This document shows, in pieces, positions 19,262-28,568 of a DNA stretch of 64,000 nt. This DNA comes from Pseudoalteromonas tunicata (GTDB lineage Bacteria; Pseudomonadota; Gammaproteobacteria; Enterobacterales; Alteromonadaceae), in contig NZ_CP011032.1 of assembly GCF_002310815.1 (NCBI RefSeq), positions 598,001 through 662,000 of the forward strand. The letters run 5' to 3'. The translations under genes were made by a program, and so were the position numbers. The stretch's first letter is position 1, and every line of letters begins with the position of its first letter. The notes beneath the pieces were generated by a model that ran no database searches, was not told the DNA's origin, and was given only the letters and a program-made list of their open reading frames with translations.

Positions 19262-20047
19262 ATGTACAGTGTAATAATTCCTTTTTATAAACAAGAGGCA
19301 TATGTTAAGCAAACTATTTTATCTGTGTTGGGTGCGATAGGCCCAGATGATGAAGTTATCGCTATTGATGATTGCTCCCCCGATGAGACATGGCATACAT
19401 TACAAAATGTTAGTTCTGATAGCCGTTTAAGGGTTTATCGTAATGAAGTCAATGTTCGCCACGTTAAGACGTTAAATCGAGCTGCTAATCTGGCTAAAGG
19501 AGATGTATTAATTGTACTTGGCGGTGATGACTTATTAGGTGAAAACTTTACTCGTTGGTTAACTCCTCACTTTGATGGCGGTGCAGATGTCGTTTTTTCA
19601 CCTGTGAAATTCTTTTATTCGACAGATATTCCTTCGCTTTCAGATAGTTCAATAGTTGAAACGTTGCAACTTACACTAACTAATGTGCTTTTTGGTTGGG
19701 GGAGTATTAAAAAGCGAAAATATAGTATTATAGGGTGTGCAATAAAAAGAGAGAGCTTTTTTAAATTGGGTTGCTTTTCAACAGATGTTGTTATTGAAGA
19801 TCATGATTTCTTTATACGAGCGGCTAAGAATAATATGAAATTGCTGTCTGTGTCTGGAAGTTATTCGTATTATCGCCAATCGGTTGGAAGTATATCTAGT
19901 AACATGGGGCGAATGATAAAAGAGGATTTTAAAATCATAAAAAGGCATACACCTTGGTATTTGACGTTATTAGTTATGGCTAAAAGGCTCATGATATTTG
20001 CTTTGGTTTACATTAAGCGCCATGTTTTGGGAAGAAAGACTAAATGA
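19262..20047 (+). CDS. Glycosyltransferase, GT2 family
   Basis: A 261-residue GT-A enzyme. It opens YSVIIPFYKQEAYVKQTI, then AIDDCSPDETW, and has GGDDLLGENF in place of the usual DxDD metal site, so the first Asp of that motif is Gly. VIEDHDFFIRAAKNN supplies the acceptor-side acidic motif. A basic, hydrophobic C-terminus may bind the membrane. It follows the acyltransferase by one base and overlaps the next gene. Confidence 0.82.
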   Translation: MYSVIIPFYKQEAYVKQTILSVLGAIGPDDEVIAIDDCSPDETWHTLQNVSSDSRLRVYRNEVNVRHVKTLNRAANLAKGDVLIVLGGDDLLGENFTRWLTPHFDGGADVVFSPVKFFYSTDIPSLSDSSIVETLQLTLTNVLFGWGSIKKRKYSIIGCAIKRESFFKLGCFSTDVVIEDHDFFIRAAKNNMKLLSVSGSYSYYRQSVGSISSNMGRMIKEDFKIIKRHTPWYLTLLVMAKRLMIFALVYIKRHVLGRKTK

Positions 20048-20973
20048 AAAAGGTGCTTTGTATTTCCTTCCCGGCCTCGACTAATAATGGTGTTGGGTAT
20101 TTTGATTATTATAATAAAAACCAAAATGCTGAATTTTATTATTTTCGGAAAAGTATAAAAACATTTTTTTTAGATTACATTACGATTTTTCGTAAGGCTA
20201 TGAAGTGTCAGGTTGTTATTATCAACTATGTATCTTTATTCTTGTTGTTTGGGCCTCTACTTCGTTGTTTTTTAAAAAAGGTTATATTTATCCCGCATGA
20301 GGGTGAGCCATTATTCCCAAAGCAATTTAAAGACGCAATACCTTTTCCAAGAAGTATAATATCTTCAATTTTTTTATCTCGATTCTGTGTTTTTTTAGCA
20401 TCTGAAACTTATTGTTTATCAATGCTTCAGGCTGAGTTTCTCAAAGCCAATAAAGATAAAGTTATTAGATTTGGTATTAACCCGCATTTTGTAAATACTC
20501 AAAAGTATAGTAAGTATGGTTGTTTTTTTCCGAATAGAAAAAGGGAACTAATCAAAGCCTATGATCAAATACATGAATGCCATCATTTAATTATGAATCA
20601 GAGTTTTGATGAACTGAGCAGTGAACAGATGTCAGAGTTTTATGAGAAGTCAAAGATAGTATTAATACCATCAATAATCGAGACTTACTCGTATTGCTTA
20701 GCTGAAGCTATGCTGGCAAATAGTATAGTATTGGCAACTAAACAGGTTGGTCTAGCATACGACCTTTGTGAAATATATAGTATTGAAAGGTTGGCTGAAC
20801 ATGGTATCTATATTTTTGATACTCAGACTAGCCTTAGCCAATTTTTGTTAAATAACTATGATTTTTTGAATGAGAGAGAATCAAATAGTCGAAATATAGC
20901 ACTTGAAGTGGGCTTGTCCGGAGAGGCTGCACAATCGATTCTTAATTCACTCATATGCGATAAAAATGATTAA
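20044..20973 (+). CDS. Glycosyltransferase-like protein (GT-B type, divergent)
   Basis: A 309-residue protein that I do not recognise as a named family member. The C-terminal third has a GT4-like donor region: FYEKSKIVLIPSIIETYSYC then LAEAMLANSIVLATKQVG, resembling the EX7E zone (E-T-Y-S-Y-C-L-A-E). The N-terminal half (PASTNNGVGYFDYYN, then a segment with hydrophobic stretch YVSLFLLFGPLLRCFL) is not typical. Position inside the operon supports a role in the same glycan. Function beyond glycosyl transfer is unknown. Confidence 0.6.
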   Translation: MKKVLCISFPASTNNGVGYFDYYNKNQNAEFYYFRKSIKTFFLDYITIFRKAMKCQVVIINYVSLFLLFGPLLRCFLKKVIFIPHEGEPLFPKQFKDAIPFPRSIISSIFLSRFCVFLASETYCLSMLQAEFLKANKDKVIRFGINPHFVNTQKYSKYGCFFPNRKRELIKAYDQIHECHHLIMNQSFDELSSEQMSEFYEKSKIVLIPSIIETYSYCLAEAMLANSIVLATKQVGLAYDLCEIYSIERLAEHGIYIFDTQTSLSQFLLNNYDFLNERESNSRNIALEVGLSGEAAQSILNSLICDKND

Positions 20974-22087
20974 AAATAGTTTTGTTACTGTATTTTTGCT
21001 TCTTGTAATTACAAGTTTTTTTTCTTTTGAAACTTATCACATTTTACCAGCAAGCCAAATATTTGAGTTGTTGGTTTTGCTCTCTTTTTTCTTTGTGGCT
21101 AAAAGAGTATCTATTAATGCATTTATTATCTTTATATTATCTAGTGTATATATAATCTATACACTTTATGTATCACTTAGCTTTGGCGTCTATCCAAAAG
21201 ATTATTTTATTGCTTATAAAGCATTTTTTTACCTTATTATACTCTCTTTCTTTGCAGGAAAAGAGCTTTTCTCTGCTGACTTTGTTTGTAAAGCATATAG
21301 ATTTTTATTATTTGCTTTTATTATTAAGTATATCCTTTGGCTTTTATTGGCTACTTTCAAGCGTCCAGGTTTATTCTATGAGAATAATTTTGAACTCATG
21401 TTTTTGCTATTATTTACAATTGCTGTTTATCGAGTTCTAGGTAAGTTAAAAAGCCTCGACCTTTTTTTGTTAGTTTGTGTTGTTTTTCTATCGGGGTCTA
21501 GATCTGGAATTCTATCTCTCATCGCTATTTTAACTATTTTATATATTAAAAACTTTGATCTTAAAACAATTATTAAATTAATCATGTTGTCAATAATTGC
21601 TCTTGGAGGGGCTGCTGTGTTTATCAGTCGCTTGGGTGATGGGGGGATCGAAAGCGTAGATAGATTTGCTTTTTTACAAGCATTTGTTTTTTCTGTAATT
21701 GATTGGGGCGTCCTTGATTTTCTTACGGGCTCAAAACCTCTAACTGCTTTGCCTGAATCTGTCTGTCAAACATTCGGTTTTTATAAGCAGCTATTTAGCG
21801 CTGGCGATCCATCAAAGTGTTATTCTGTAATTTTGCATTCATATATATTAAGAGCGATTTTTGACCAAGGAGTTTTGGGACTTCTATTTATATTTTGTGC
21901 GGTTGCAAAGTTATTAGCTGTGAGTAATGTACCCCCTAGAGCTTTGTTGGCTGTCATGGCTATTTTATTAATAAATGCGCTCTCTGTCAGCTCTATAAGT
22001 AGTGTATTTGCTGCCTTGGGATTAATCGTCGTTTTAGCTACACGTTACACTAAGCCTGAAGCAATTATTGAAAAAGTACATATCTAA
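20966..22087 (+). CDS. Candidate O-antigen polymerase (Wzy-like)
   Basis: About 373 residues, mostly hydrophobic, with roughly 10-12 predicted helices and a larger periplasmic-type loop around residues 230-280. LSGSRSGILSLIAIL is the Gly-Ser-Arg-Ser-Gly type motif found in many Wzy and O-antigen ligase proteins. The start at ATG 20966 overlaps the upstream stop by 8 bases; a longer open frame upstream is only the overlap. Wzy sequences are poorly conserved, so the assignment rests on topology, that motif and context beside Wzx. Confidence 0.72.
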   Translation: MIKNSFVTVFLLLVITSFFSFETYHILPASQIFELLVLLSFFFVAKRVSINAFIIFILSSVYIIYTLYVSLSFGVYPKDYFIAYKAFFYLIILSFFAGKELFSADFVCKAYRFLLFAFIIKYILWLLLATFKRPGLFYENNFELMFLLLFTIAVYRVLGKLKSLDLFLLVCVVFLSGSRSGILSLIAILTILYIKNFDLKTIIKLIMLSIIALGGAAVFISRLGDGGIESVDRFAFLQAFVFSVIDWGVLDFLTGSKPLTALPESVCQTFGFYKQLFSAGDPSKCYSVILHSYILRAIFDQGVLGLLFIFCAVAKLLAVSNVPPRALLAVMAILLINALSVSSISSVFAALGLIVVLATRYTKPEAIIEKVHI

Positions 22088-22125
22088 TGATTATTTATAA
22101 AGTTTGGTTTTTAAAGAGGGGTTAA

Positions 22126-23964
22126 ATGAAAGGTAATTACAGAGCTGATATTGATGGGTTAAGAGCCATAGCTGTTTTATCCGTTTTATTTTTTCATTTT
22201 GACCATCAGTATTTGCCAGGAGGATATTTAGGTGTTGATATCTTTTTTGTGATATCCGGATACTTGATCACAAATATAGTTTATTCAGAACTTAAAAAAG
22301 GTAATTTTAGTTATAGCAATTTTTATACTCGCAGAGTAAAACGGATATTACCCGCTTTCTTTTTTATGCTTTTTCTCACTTTAATTGTCGGGTATTTCGT
22401 TTTTTTACCTTACGAATACTATAAGCTGTCGATATCTGCATTATCAACCTTGTTTTTTTCTTCTAATATTCAATATGCTTTTCGAACCAATGATTATTTT
22501 GCAGCAGACTCTTCTGAGTGGCCCCTTCTCCATACTTGGTCATTAGCTGTTGAAGAGCAATATTATTTTATATTGCCAGTTTTACTTATTTTTTTGCTGA
22601 AGTTTTTTCCAAAACGAGTGCTAATTTGTTTTACTTTAATTGCTTTCTTTTCTTTCTTCTTAGGGACTTTTTGGGCATACAGTAATGAACTTAACAAGTT
22701 AGCTTACTACAGTCTACCAACTAGGGCTGGTGAGTTATTAAGTGGTTCTATTTTAGCCGTATATCTCTACGAGCATAAGAATAAATATTTATCTAGCAAT
22801 TTTCTGGCAAGTACTTCACTGTTAATCATTCTACTTTTTTTGATTTTTCTCGATTCCTCAACTCGATTTCCAGGGCTTGTTGTTTTACCTGTCTGTATTG
22901 CCGTATGTGTATTAATTGCTTCAAAAAATACAAGTATAAATAATTTTTTAGGTTCAAATTTTTTAGTTAAGGTTGGTCTAATATCTTATTCTTTATATTT
23001 GATGCATTGGCCTGTTTTAGCTTTCTTCAGATATATTTTAAGTACAGAAGGATATGCTTTACCACTGATGGTGCAGTTTCTGGCGATAGGTATTATTCTA
23101 GTCCTTTCCCTAATTTCATATTATTATGTAGAAAAGCCATTTCGAATTATTAAAACTGGATTTTTAAAGTCTCTGCTATGTTTCTTGATAGTCCCCAGTT
23201 TGCTAATTATGATTTTAGGTTATTTCATTATCTCAACTCATGGATATCCTAAAAGGTTATCCTCGCATAATTTTAATGCAAATAAAGCATTCACTCACCT
23301 TGACAAAAGTATATGCCCATCGTTGATAAGCTTAGGTTGTGAAGCTGTGTCGCCATTATCAATTAAAGGGGAAGTGCTACTTTTCGGTAATAGTCACGCT
23401 GAACATTACTTTACTTTTATTAGTAGTCTTGCAAGTGATAATGGTTTGGCAACTAAATTAATTGCATCGGGAGGTTGTGAGCCTGATACCGATTCAGTGA
23501 AATGTAACCCCATTAAACAGTATTTACTGGATAAGTATGACTCTGCGGATTATATTTTTATAGCGTATAGGTGGGATGCTTTAATATCAAAAGTTAGTGC
23601 CTTTGAAGCTTTGAGTAAAATTGTAGCTGATATAGATACAGCTAAAAATAAGATAATATTTTTAGCGCAGCCACCTCGTTGGAGCATTAAATTGAATCGG
23701 CTTGTAAATTGTTACCGTTTACATTTTAATTGTCTTGCTGTGGTTGAAGTTCAAAAAGATTATCCTGAATATAATGAATTCATCAAAGCATTTGCGAAAG
23801 AGCGTAATATGTCTTATTTTGACCCATTTTTACGAGTTAATGATTATTTAAAAACTCAAAGTGAAAATGGTAATCCATATTATTTTGACGATAATCATTT
23901 ATCGATTTATGGTAATGAAATGCTATTCGAAGCAAATAAGAATATAAAGTTGGAAGATTTATAG
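22126..23964 (+). CDS. OafA-like acyltransferase: acyltransferase 3 plus SGNH domain
   Basis: A 612-residue protein in two parts. Residues 1 to about 370 are an acyltransferase 3 membrane domain (YRADIDGLRAIAVLSVLFFH, GGYLGVDIFFVISGYLI, LLHTWSLAVEEQYY). Residues about 390-612 form a periplasmic SGNH hydrolase-like domain: VLLFGNSHAEHYF gives the nucleophile block and YYFDDNHLSIYGNE the catalytic Asp-x-x-His. Such fusions O-acetylate O-antigen or other exported glycans. It is the last gene of the polysaccharide operon, 38 bases after the Wzy candidate, and is followed by a terminator. Confidence 0.92.
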   Translation: MKGNYRADIDGLRAIAVLSVLFFHFDHQYLPGGYLGVDIFFVISGYLITNIVYSELKKGNFSYSNFYTRRVKRILPAFFFMLFLTLIVGYFVFLPYEYYKLSISALSTLFFSSNIQYAFRTNDYFAADSSEWPLLHTWSLAVEEQYYFILPVLLIFLLKFFPKRVLICFTLIAFFSFFLGTFWAYSNELNKLAYYSLPTRAGELLSGSILAVYLYEHKNKYLSSNFLASTSLLIILLFLIFLDSSTRFPGLVVLPVCIAVCVLIASKNTSINNFLGSNFLVKVGLISYSLYLMHWPVLAFFRYILSTEGYALPLMVQFLAIGIILVLSLISYYYVEKPFRIIKTGFLKSLLCFLIVPSLLIMILGYFIISTHGYPKRLSSHNFNANKAFTHLDKSICPSLISLGCEAVSPLSIKGEVLLFGNSHAEHYFTFISSLASDNGLATKLIASGGCEPDTDSVKCNPIKQYLLDKYDSADYIFIAYRWDALISKVSAFEALSKIVADIDTAKNKIIFLAQPPRWSIKLNRLVNCYRLHFNCLAVVEVQKDYPEYNEFIKAFAKERNMSYFDPFLRVNDYLKTQSENGNPYYFDDNHLSIYGNEMLFEANKNIKLEDL

Positions 23965-23971
23965 AATTATA

Positions 23972-24014
23972 GGAAAGTGCTATTTAATGTAAGCATTTTC
24001 CTTTTAATTTTTTT
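23972..24014 (+). terminator. Terminator of the polysaccharide operon
   Basis: ggaaagtgct and agcattttcc pair over 10 bp (one G-U) with a 10-base AT-rich loop, followed by tttt and then a longer T run after two A. It lies a few bases past the OafA-like stop. Confidence 0.75.
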
Positions 24015-24089
24015 TGGCGCTCTCGGCAGGAATCGAACCTGCACTTTAGCCTCCGGAGGGCCACGTGATATCCATTTCACTACGAGAGC
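24015..24089 (-). tRNA. tRNA-Arg (CCG)
   Basis: On the minus strand the cloverleaf is complete: acceptor GCTCTCG / CGAGAGC with discriminator G and encoded CCA, D-stem GTGA / TCAC, anticodon stem TGGCC / GGCTA with loop CTCCGGA (anticodon CCG, codon CGG), and T-arm GCAGG TTCGATT CCTGC. It sits between the polysaccharide operon and a small HTH gene. tRNA genes are common integration sites, but no integrase is nearby. Confidence 0.95.
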
Positions 24090-24296
24090 GTATCGAGGTG
24101 ATGAGCGAGAAGCTCGAGGGCAATAATAAATGTATCTTTGGCTAAATGCTAGCGCGAATATGCTAGATGCTTATTAAATCAACGATATTTCATTTTTTAT
24201 TTCTGTGTTAGGATATTTTCTAGCAATTTTAGTCAATTGCGCTTTAATTATGTAGAGTGGTTTCACTTTTTTAAATATGAATTCTAGGAGAGTCTG

Positions 24297-24479
24297 ATGG
24301 CATTAATGACAATTGAGCAAGTTGCAGAGTATTTAGGTGTCCAAGTTGAGCGTGTTAAGCGTTTAGAGCGTGAGAGCTTATTGATTGGTAAAGATAAAGA
24401 TGATGCTGGCAATGCGATGTTTAATGAAGATGACGTACAGCGTTATAAAGAGCTTGCAGAACGCATAGGCGGGATTTAA
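24297..24479 (+). CDS. Small MerR/excisionase-like helix-turn-helix protein
   Basis: A 60-residue protein opening MALMTIEQVAEYLGVQVERV, the usual shape of a MerR-type or HTH_17 winged helix, with RLERESLLIGKDKDD and FNEDDVQRYKELAERI completing the fold. It has no effector domain, so it is a stand-alone DNA-binding module. A good ribosome binding site, aggag, precedes the ATG. It ends a few bases inside the convergent kinase gene. Target and role are unknown. Confidence 0.75.
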   Translation: MALMTIEQVAEYLGVQVERVKRLERESLLIGKDKDDAGNAMFNEDDVQRYKELAERIGGI

Positions 24480-25318
24480 CTCTTTAATAGTAGAAGTGTT
24501 TGGATTTGCTGATACGTCAGCCCAGCCTCTGGTTGCAGTTGACGTGAAGCATACCAAAAGTAGCATAACAAACAGTAAATTAACTTAAAGCAATGTAGTT
24601 TTGTTTTGGCCTGAGCTAAATCGATCTTTAATCTATTATGGCCTAGGTAATAGTGTAGTAAATCTGTTTCTGAATTTTCCTCAAGTTTAAAATCGCAGCA
24701 CAGTGCAGCCAAATCAAAAAAAACGTCATTATTAGCGGCATATTCAAAATCAATCAAAAACCATTTCGTTTCATTTTTATCTCGATTCACTATGATGTTA
24801 TTGATCAGTAAATCATTGTGACAGTAGCCAGGTGTTGCTTCGAACTTCGCTTTATTTTCTAATAAATTATCTATTAATGTTGAAAACTCAGCGTAGTAAT
24901 TAAGTGTGCTGTACTGTGCAAAATAATCGGTAAAACTAAGTGCGGGGCTGTTCGATTGCTGTTGATGTAATTGGCTCAGTAGCTTAAGCAGAGGCTTAAA
25001 CTCTAGCATTTTTGGGTTTTCACCTGGCATAAAATCAAATAACGCTAAATTAGCTTTGAGGTCGCTCTTAATAACATCAGGGCATAAACCTAAAGAAGCG
25101 AGGTGTTGCTGCATCTCTAATTGTGGTTGTGGAAACGATGCTTGATAAAATTTAAGCAAATATTCTTGTTTATTGGTTTTTAGCCAGTAATTAGCGTTGC
25201 TCAAACCCGCTTTAAGGTATTGTGCTGACTGGAGCTGTTCATTGGGCAATAACTGACTTGTGACACTTAATAGTGCGTCAGGAAAAGGGCCATAGTGATT
25301 AAATTTAAGCGGGTGCAC
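24476..25318 (-). CDS. APH/choline-kinase-fold phosphotransferase, probable thiamine kinase
   Basis: A 280-residue protein of the aminoglycoside phosphotransferase fold. LKAGLSNANYWLKTNKQEYL resembles the nucleotide loop; GYCHNDLLINNIIV holds the catalytic HxDxxxxN and WFLIDFEYAANNDVFFDLA the metal-binding DFE block. Family members phosphorylate choline, thiamine or drugs. It is the last gene of a minus-strand operon with a TonB receptor, a thiamine-binding-family protein and a PnuC/PnuT transporter, overlapping the transporter gene by 14 bases, so ThiK-like thiamine phosphorylation after uptake is the best reading. The substrate is inference. Confidence 0.7.
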   Translation of the reverse strand: MHPLKFNHYGPFPDALLSVTSQLLPNEQLQSAQYLKAGLSNANYWLKTNKQEYLLKFYQASFPQPQLEMQQHLASLGLCPDVIKSDLKANLALFDFMPGENPKMLEFKPLLKLLSQLHQQQSNSPALSFTDYFAQYSTLNYYAEFSTLIDNLLENKAKFEATPGYCHNDLLINNIIVNRDKNETKWFLIDFEYAANNDVFFDLAALCCDFKLEENSETDLLHYYLGHNRLKIDLAQAKTKLHCFKLIYCLLCYFWYASRQLQPEAGLTYQQIQTLLLLKS

Positions 25319-25937
25319 AGTCAGTTTCGATAGAGTTTTGCTGATATTGCTGATGCCATGTTTTAAATCCCCACGCTGCCATTACGGTATAAAAAATAAA
25401 AAGTACTAAGGTAGGGTAATAGCCTTTTTCGAAATAGAGATACATAGATGCAGCATCAATTACAATCCAATAAAGCCAGTTTTCAAGTACTTTTTGTGCT
25501 ACTAAATAGGTACTTACGATAGCAAAGCAGGTGGTAAAGCTATCAAGATAAGCAAAGTCTGCATGAGTATAATTTTTCATGATAAAGCCAAAAGCAATAC
25601 TGGCTATTGAGGTGGCCAAAATAATATTGCAGTGGCGTAAGGCTGACCAAGATTGGATTGAGGCTGTGGTATTATTTTTACTGCCTTTAAAGCGCCAAAT
25701 CGTCCAGCCATAAATCGCCATCAAGAGGTAATAAACATTAAGAGCTGATTCCATCAGCAACGCGCCATTCCAAAAAAGTAACGTATAAATAGCGGTGCTA
25801 AAAAATGCGGCCGGCCAACACCATAAGCTTTCTCTTATCGCTAATAATAAATAGGCCATCGAAAGAGCTACTGCAATGTATTCCCAATGAGACATTGCAG
25901 TGAAACCGCTGACAGTTGAAGTTAAAAACTCGCTCAT
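25305..25937 (-). CDS. pnuT: PnuC-family transporter, probable thiamine transporter PnuT
   Basis: A 210-residue inner membrane protein with about 7 helices. LLLAIRESLWCWPAAFFSTA, then LNVYYLLMAIYGWTIWRFKG and ENWLYWIVIDAASMYLYFEK, match PnuC family blocks (the WxxW and NxxY regions). PnuC carries nicotinamide riboside; the PnuT branch carries thiamine. The operon partners point to thiamine. It overlaps both neighbours (4 bases with the gene upstream, 14 with the kinase). Facilitated diffusion with trapping by the kinase would be the expected mechanism. Confidence 0.75.
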   Translation of the reverse strand: MSEFLTSTVSGFTAMSHWEYIAVALSMAYLLLAIRESLWCWPAAFFSTAIYTLLFWNGALLMESALNVYYLLMAIYGWTIWRFKGSKNNTTASIQSWSALRHCNIILATSIASIAFGFIMKNYTHADFAYLDSFTTCFAIVSTYLVAQKVLENWLYWIVIDAASMYLYFEKGYYPTLVLFIFYTVMAAWGFKTWHQQYQQNSIETDCAPA

Positions 25938-26191
25938 GCTTGTTCGGGTGATAAATCACCGCTGATAAATTTACAGACAAAAATCGCTTTACCAAATTCT
26001 TGATACGAGCGTTTTATTTCTTGGCTTAGTACACTCATTACTAAGTCATACTCGCCAAAAACTTGAGTCGACATGGTATTGGTGATCACCTTTAAGCCTG
26101 AGTGCTCATTTAAGCGGTCAATAAATCCTTTAATGAACGGTATATAATCTTGATGCAGTGGGTATTTGCTGATTTCTACTGAAAGTTGCAT
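25934..26191 (-). CDS. YkoF/MTH1187-type thiamine-binding family protein
   Basis: An 85-residue protein with the short ferredoxin-like pattern of the thiamine-binding/DUF77 family: LSVEISKYPLHQDYIPFIKGF, then TNTMSTQVFGEYDLVMSVL. Members such as YkoF and MTH1187 bind thiamine or its pyrimidine part, or act in uptake systems. No signal peptide is seen. Its position between the TonB receptor and PnuT, overlapping the latter by 4 bases, supports a role in thiamine salvage. Confidence 0.7.
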   Translation of the reverse strand: MQLSVEISKYPLHQDYIPFIKGFIDRLNEHSGLKVITNTMSTQVFGEYDLVMSVLSQEIKRSYQEFGKAIFVCKFISGDLSPEQA

Positions 26192-26258
26192 TGTTTAATC
26201 TCGTAATTTGCAAGGATCAGCAGATAATGGCTGATCCTTTAATGGATAATATTTGCGC

Positions 26259-28343
26259 TTAAAAACCATAGTTGAAGGTAACGCCAGCCACGCGAGGCTC
26301 GCCATATTGCACATAGGTATGCGTGTCGTAACCATCTCGTGGATCATTGCCAAACTCAAAGCCACGTACCGCATAGTCTTTATCAAATACATTGCGTGAC
26401 CAAGCACTTAGCTCCCAGTTATCACGCTGATAGGCGATTTTGGCATTCATTAAATTATAATTATTCGATTTTGAATAATGGCTATCAGAGAAGTAATAAT
26501 CGTCTTTACCTTCCAAGCCGATATTGATTAAAACATGCTCAGACGCAGCAAAATTAACATTAAATGCGTATTGATATTTAGGTGCTTGAGCTTGTTCATC
26601 ACCGTCTTTATCTAGGCCTGAAGAGGTCACAAAATCATTGATTTTGGTTTCAAGGTAGCCAACGCTACCTGTTAAGGTAATGCGATCGGTTAGTTGGTAT
26701 GAGCCATCAATTTCTAACCCATAGTTGGTACCAGAACTGGCATTATCGATATATCCGGAAAATTTTTGTCCGGCTACTTTCCAGTTTTTTAACTGAATAT
26801 CTTCACGGTACATATAAAAAGCGGTTAAACGTAAAACGGTACGGTTATCAAGCGAAATACCTTTTACGCCAAATTCTGCATTCCACAAGTATTCTGGGGC
26901 AAAATAGTGATTGTTTACATCGATTTCAAGCCCGTCATCTTGTGCTTTTGCTAATGCTTCACCGTTAATGCCACCTGCTTTATAGCCACGAGACAAGCTG
27001 GTGTAAATCATGGTGCGGTCTTTTACATCGTGCTCAAGCGCAAGTTTTCCACCTAGCATGGTATCGTCGGTTTCTTTACTAAAACCATTATTATCGAGAT
27101 AGTCGCCTTGGTAACGCTCTAACCGTAAGCCGGTAATTAAACGTGTTTTTTCGTCGATGTTATGCTCATATTGGCCAAATAGCGCCACGTTTTGTGTTTG
27201 ATAAGACGAGGTAAAGTCTTTAGATTGCCAAGTATATTGGCGAGTTAAATCTACATCACGACTTTGGTAATAAAGTCCTGCCACCCAGTTTTGCTCTTTG
27301 CCTTTAACGTTTAATTCAGCAGTGCGGTCGGCACGCTCACGTAAATAGGCATCTGTTGAGCTATAACCCCAATCATGCAAACCCGCTTCGCAAAGTGTCG
27401 CTTCGTTTACATCATTACAGACCCAATCTTCGTCATAGCTGTAAAGTAACTCAGAATTCATTGCTGTGAGGTTAAATTCAACATTGGCAGCAGTTAAACC
27501 TGTGTATGTATTATGTAAGGCGAAGGCTTTGCTCAATTGATTATCTTCACCTGGCTCATCGGCAACACTGGTGCGGCTATTATCTAGCGTAAAGCCATCA
27601 TAACCGTTATTGATGTCGGTATAGTGCACGGTTGCAAGGCTTGAAAATTCATCACTCCATTGCTGTGATACTTTTACGCGGCCGACAAATTCATCGCGCC
27701 CTTGGCCATCTTTAATGCCTAAGTAGGGGTTGTTTACAAAACCATCGCTGTTTGATTGATAGACACTGCCGTGAAATGCTGTTGTATCAGTTAAACCTTG
27801 GCCAAATGCGAGGCCTGCTTCTGAGCTGTTATAAGTTCCTGCACCCAATTTGATTTTCAGCTGCTGCTCTTGGCTTGGTAATGCGGTATTTATATTGATC
27901 ATACCTGCGAGGGCATCCGCTCCAAAGCGCGTGCCTTGAGGACCACGATAAATTTCAACTTGTTGGCTATCAAATAAAAGCGCAGCGCCACCTAAGCCCG
28001 AATAATTAATGCCATCAATAATCACTCCAACCGAAGGGTTGATAGGATCTACAAACTGAGAGCGTAAGCCAACGCCACGAATTTGCACAAAGCGACCGCG
28101 CGAAGCTCCAGCGGTAAAATTAACATTTGCGGCTGCAGCGAGTAATTCGTCTAAATAGGAGGCATTGCGCTGGCTAATCTCAGCTTCAGAAAAAACTGAA
28201 GCACTAGCGCTTAGGGTTTGAATGCTTTCTTTTTTAAAATCCCCAGTGATTGAGATACGCTCAATGGCGGTGTCATCAGCAAGAAGAGGAAGCGCTATGG
28301 CCTGGCTGATTGCTAGCGCGAGTAAAGAGGTACGTAAATTCAT
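26259..28343 (-). CDS. TonB-dependent outer membrane receptor, probable thiamine uptake
   Basis: A 694-residue receptor with signal peptide (residues 1 to about 22), a TonB-box-like IERISITG right after it, a plug domain (ISQRNASYLDELLAAAANVN, FVQIRGVG, EIYRGPQGTRFGADALAGMI) and a long beta-barrel ending in aromatic YGF. It imports a large or scarce ligand across the outer membrane using TonB energy. As first gene of the salvage operon the ligand is probably thiamine or a derivative. The upstream region has a possible promoter but I found no TPP riboswitch there. Confidence 0.88.
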   Translation of the reverse strand: MNLRTSLLALAISQAIALPLLADDTAIERISITGDFKKESIQTLSASASVFSEAEISQRNASYLDELLAAAANVNFTAGASRGRFVQIRGVGLRSQFVDPINPSVGVIIDGINYSGLGGAALLFDSQQVEIYRGPQGTRFGADALAGMININTALPSQEQQLKIKLGAGTYNSSEAGLAFGQGLTDTTAFHGSVYQSNSDGFVNNPYLGIKDGQGRDEFVGRVKVSQQWSDEFSSLATVHYTDINNGYDGFTLDNSRTSVADEPGEDNQLSKAFALHNTYTGLTAANVEFNLTAMNSELLYSYDEDWVCNDVNEATLCEAGLHDWGYSSTDAYLRERADRTAELNVKGKEQNWVAGLYYQSRDVDLTRQYTWQSKDFTSSYQTQNVALFGQYEHNIDEKTRLITGLRLERYQGDYLDNNGFSKETDDTMLGGKLALEHDVKDRTMIYTSLSRGYKAGGINGEALAKAQDDGLEIDVNNHYFAPEYLWNAEFGVKGISLDNRTVLRLTAFYMYREDIQLKNWKVAGQKFSGYIDNASSGTNYGLEIDGSYQLTDRITLTGSVGYLETKINDFVTSSGLDKDGDEQAQAPKYQYAFNVNFAASEHVLINIGLEGKDDYYFSDSHYSKSNNYNLMNAKIAYQRDNWELSAWSRNVFDKDYAVRGFEFGNDPRDGYDTHTYVQYGEPRVAGVTFNYGF

Positions 28344-28568
28344 TAAAGTTCACTTGTCCTAATTTGGGGGCTGTAGTGTATAAAAAAGTCCAAACTTTAT
28401 AAAGACATTGCCATTTTAGTTGGGTTTAAATTTAGCTTTATCATATAACCAAACTAGTTGCTGAGGATGGGGGAGTCTTTTAATAAATAAATTTGTGGTA
28501 GTCGTCATACCATAATGAGGGCTTAGCTGTGATATAAAGCCTAAAAATTATTATTCAAGAGATTCAAA

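Noticed and set aside
28344..28568. TPP riboswitch upstream of the TonB receptor
   Set aside because: I looked for the ctgaga and gaacctga core on the minus strand and did not find it.
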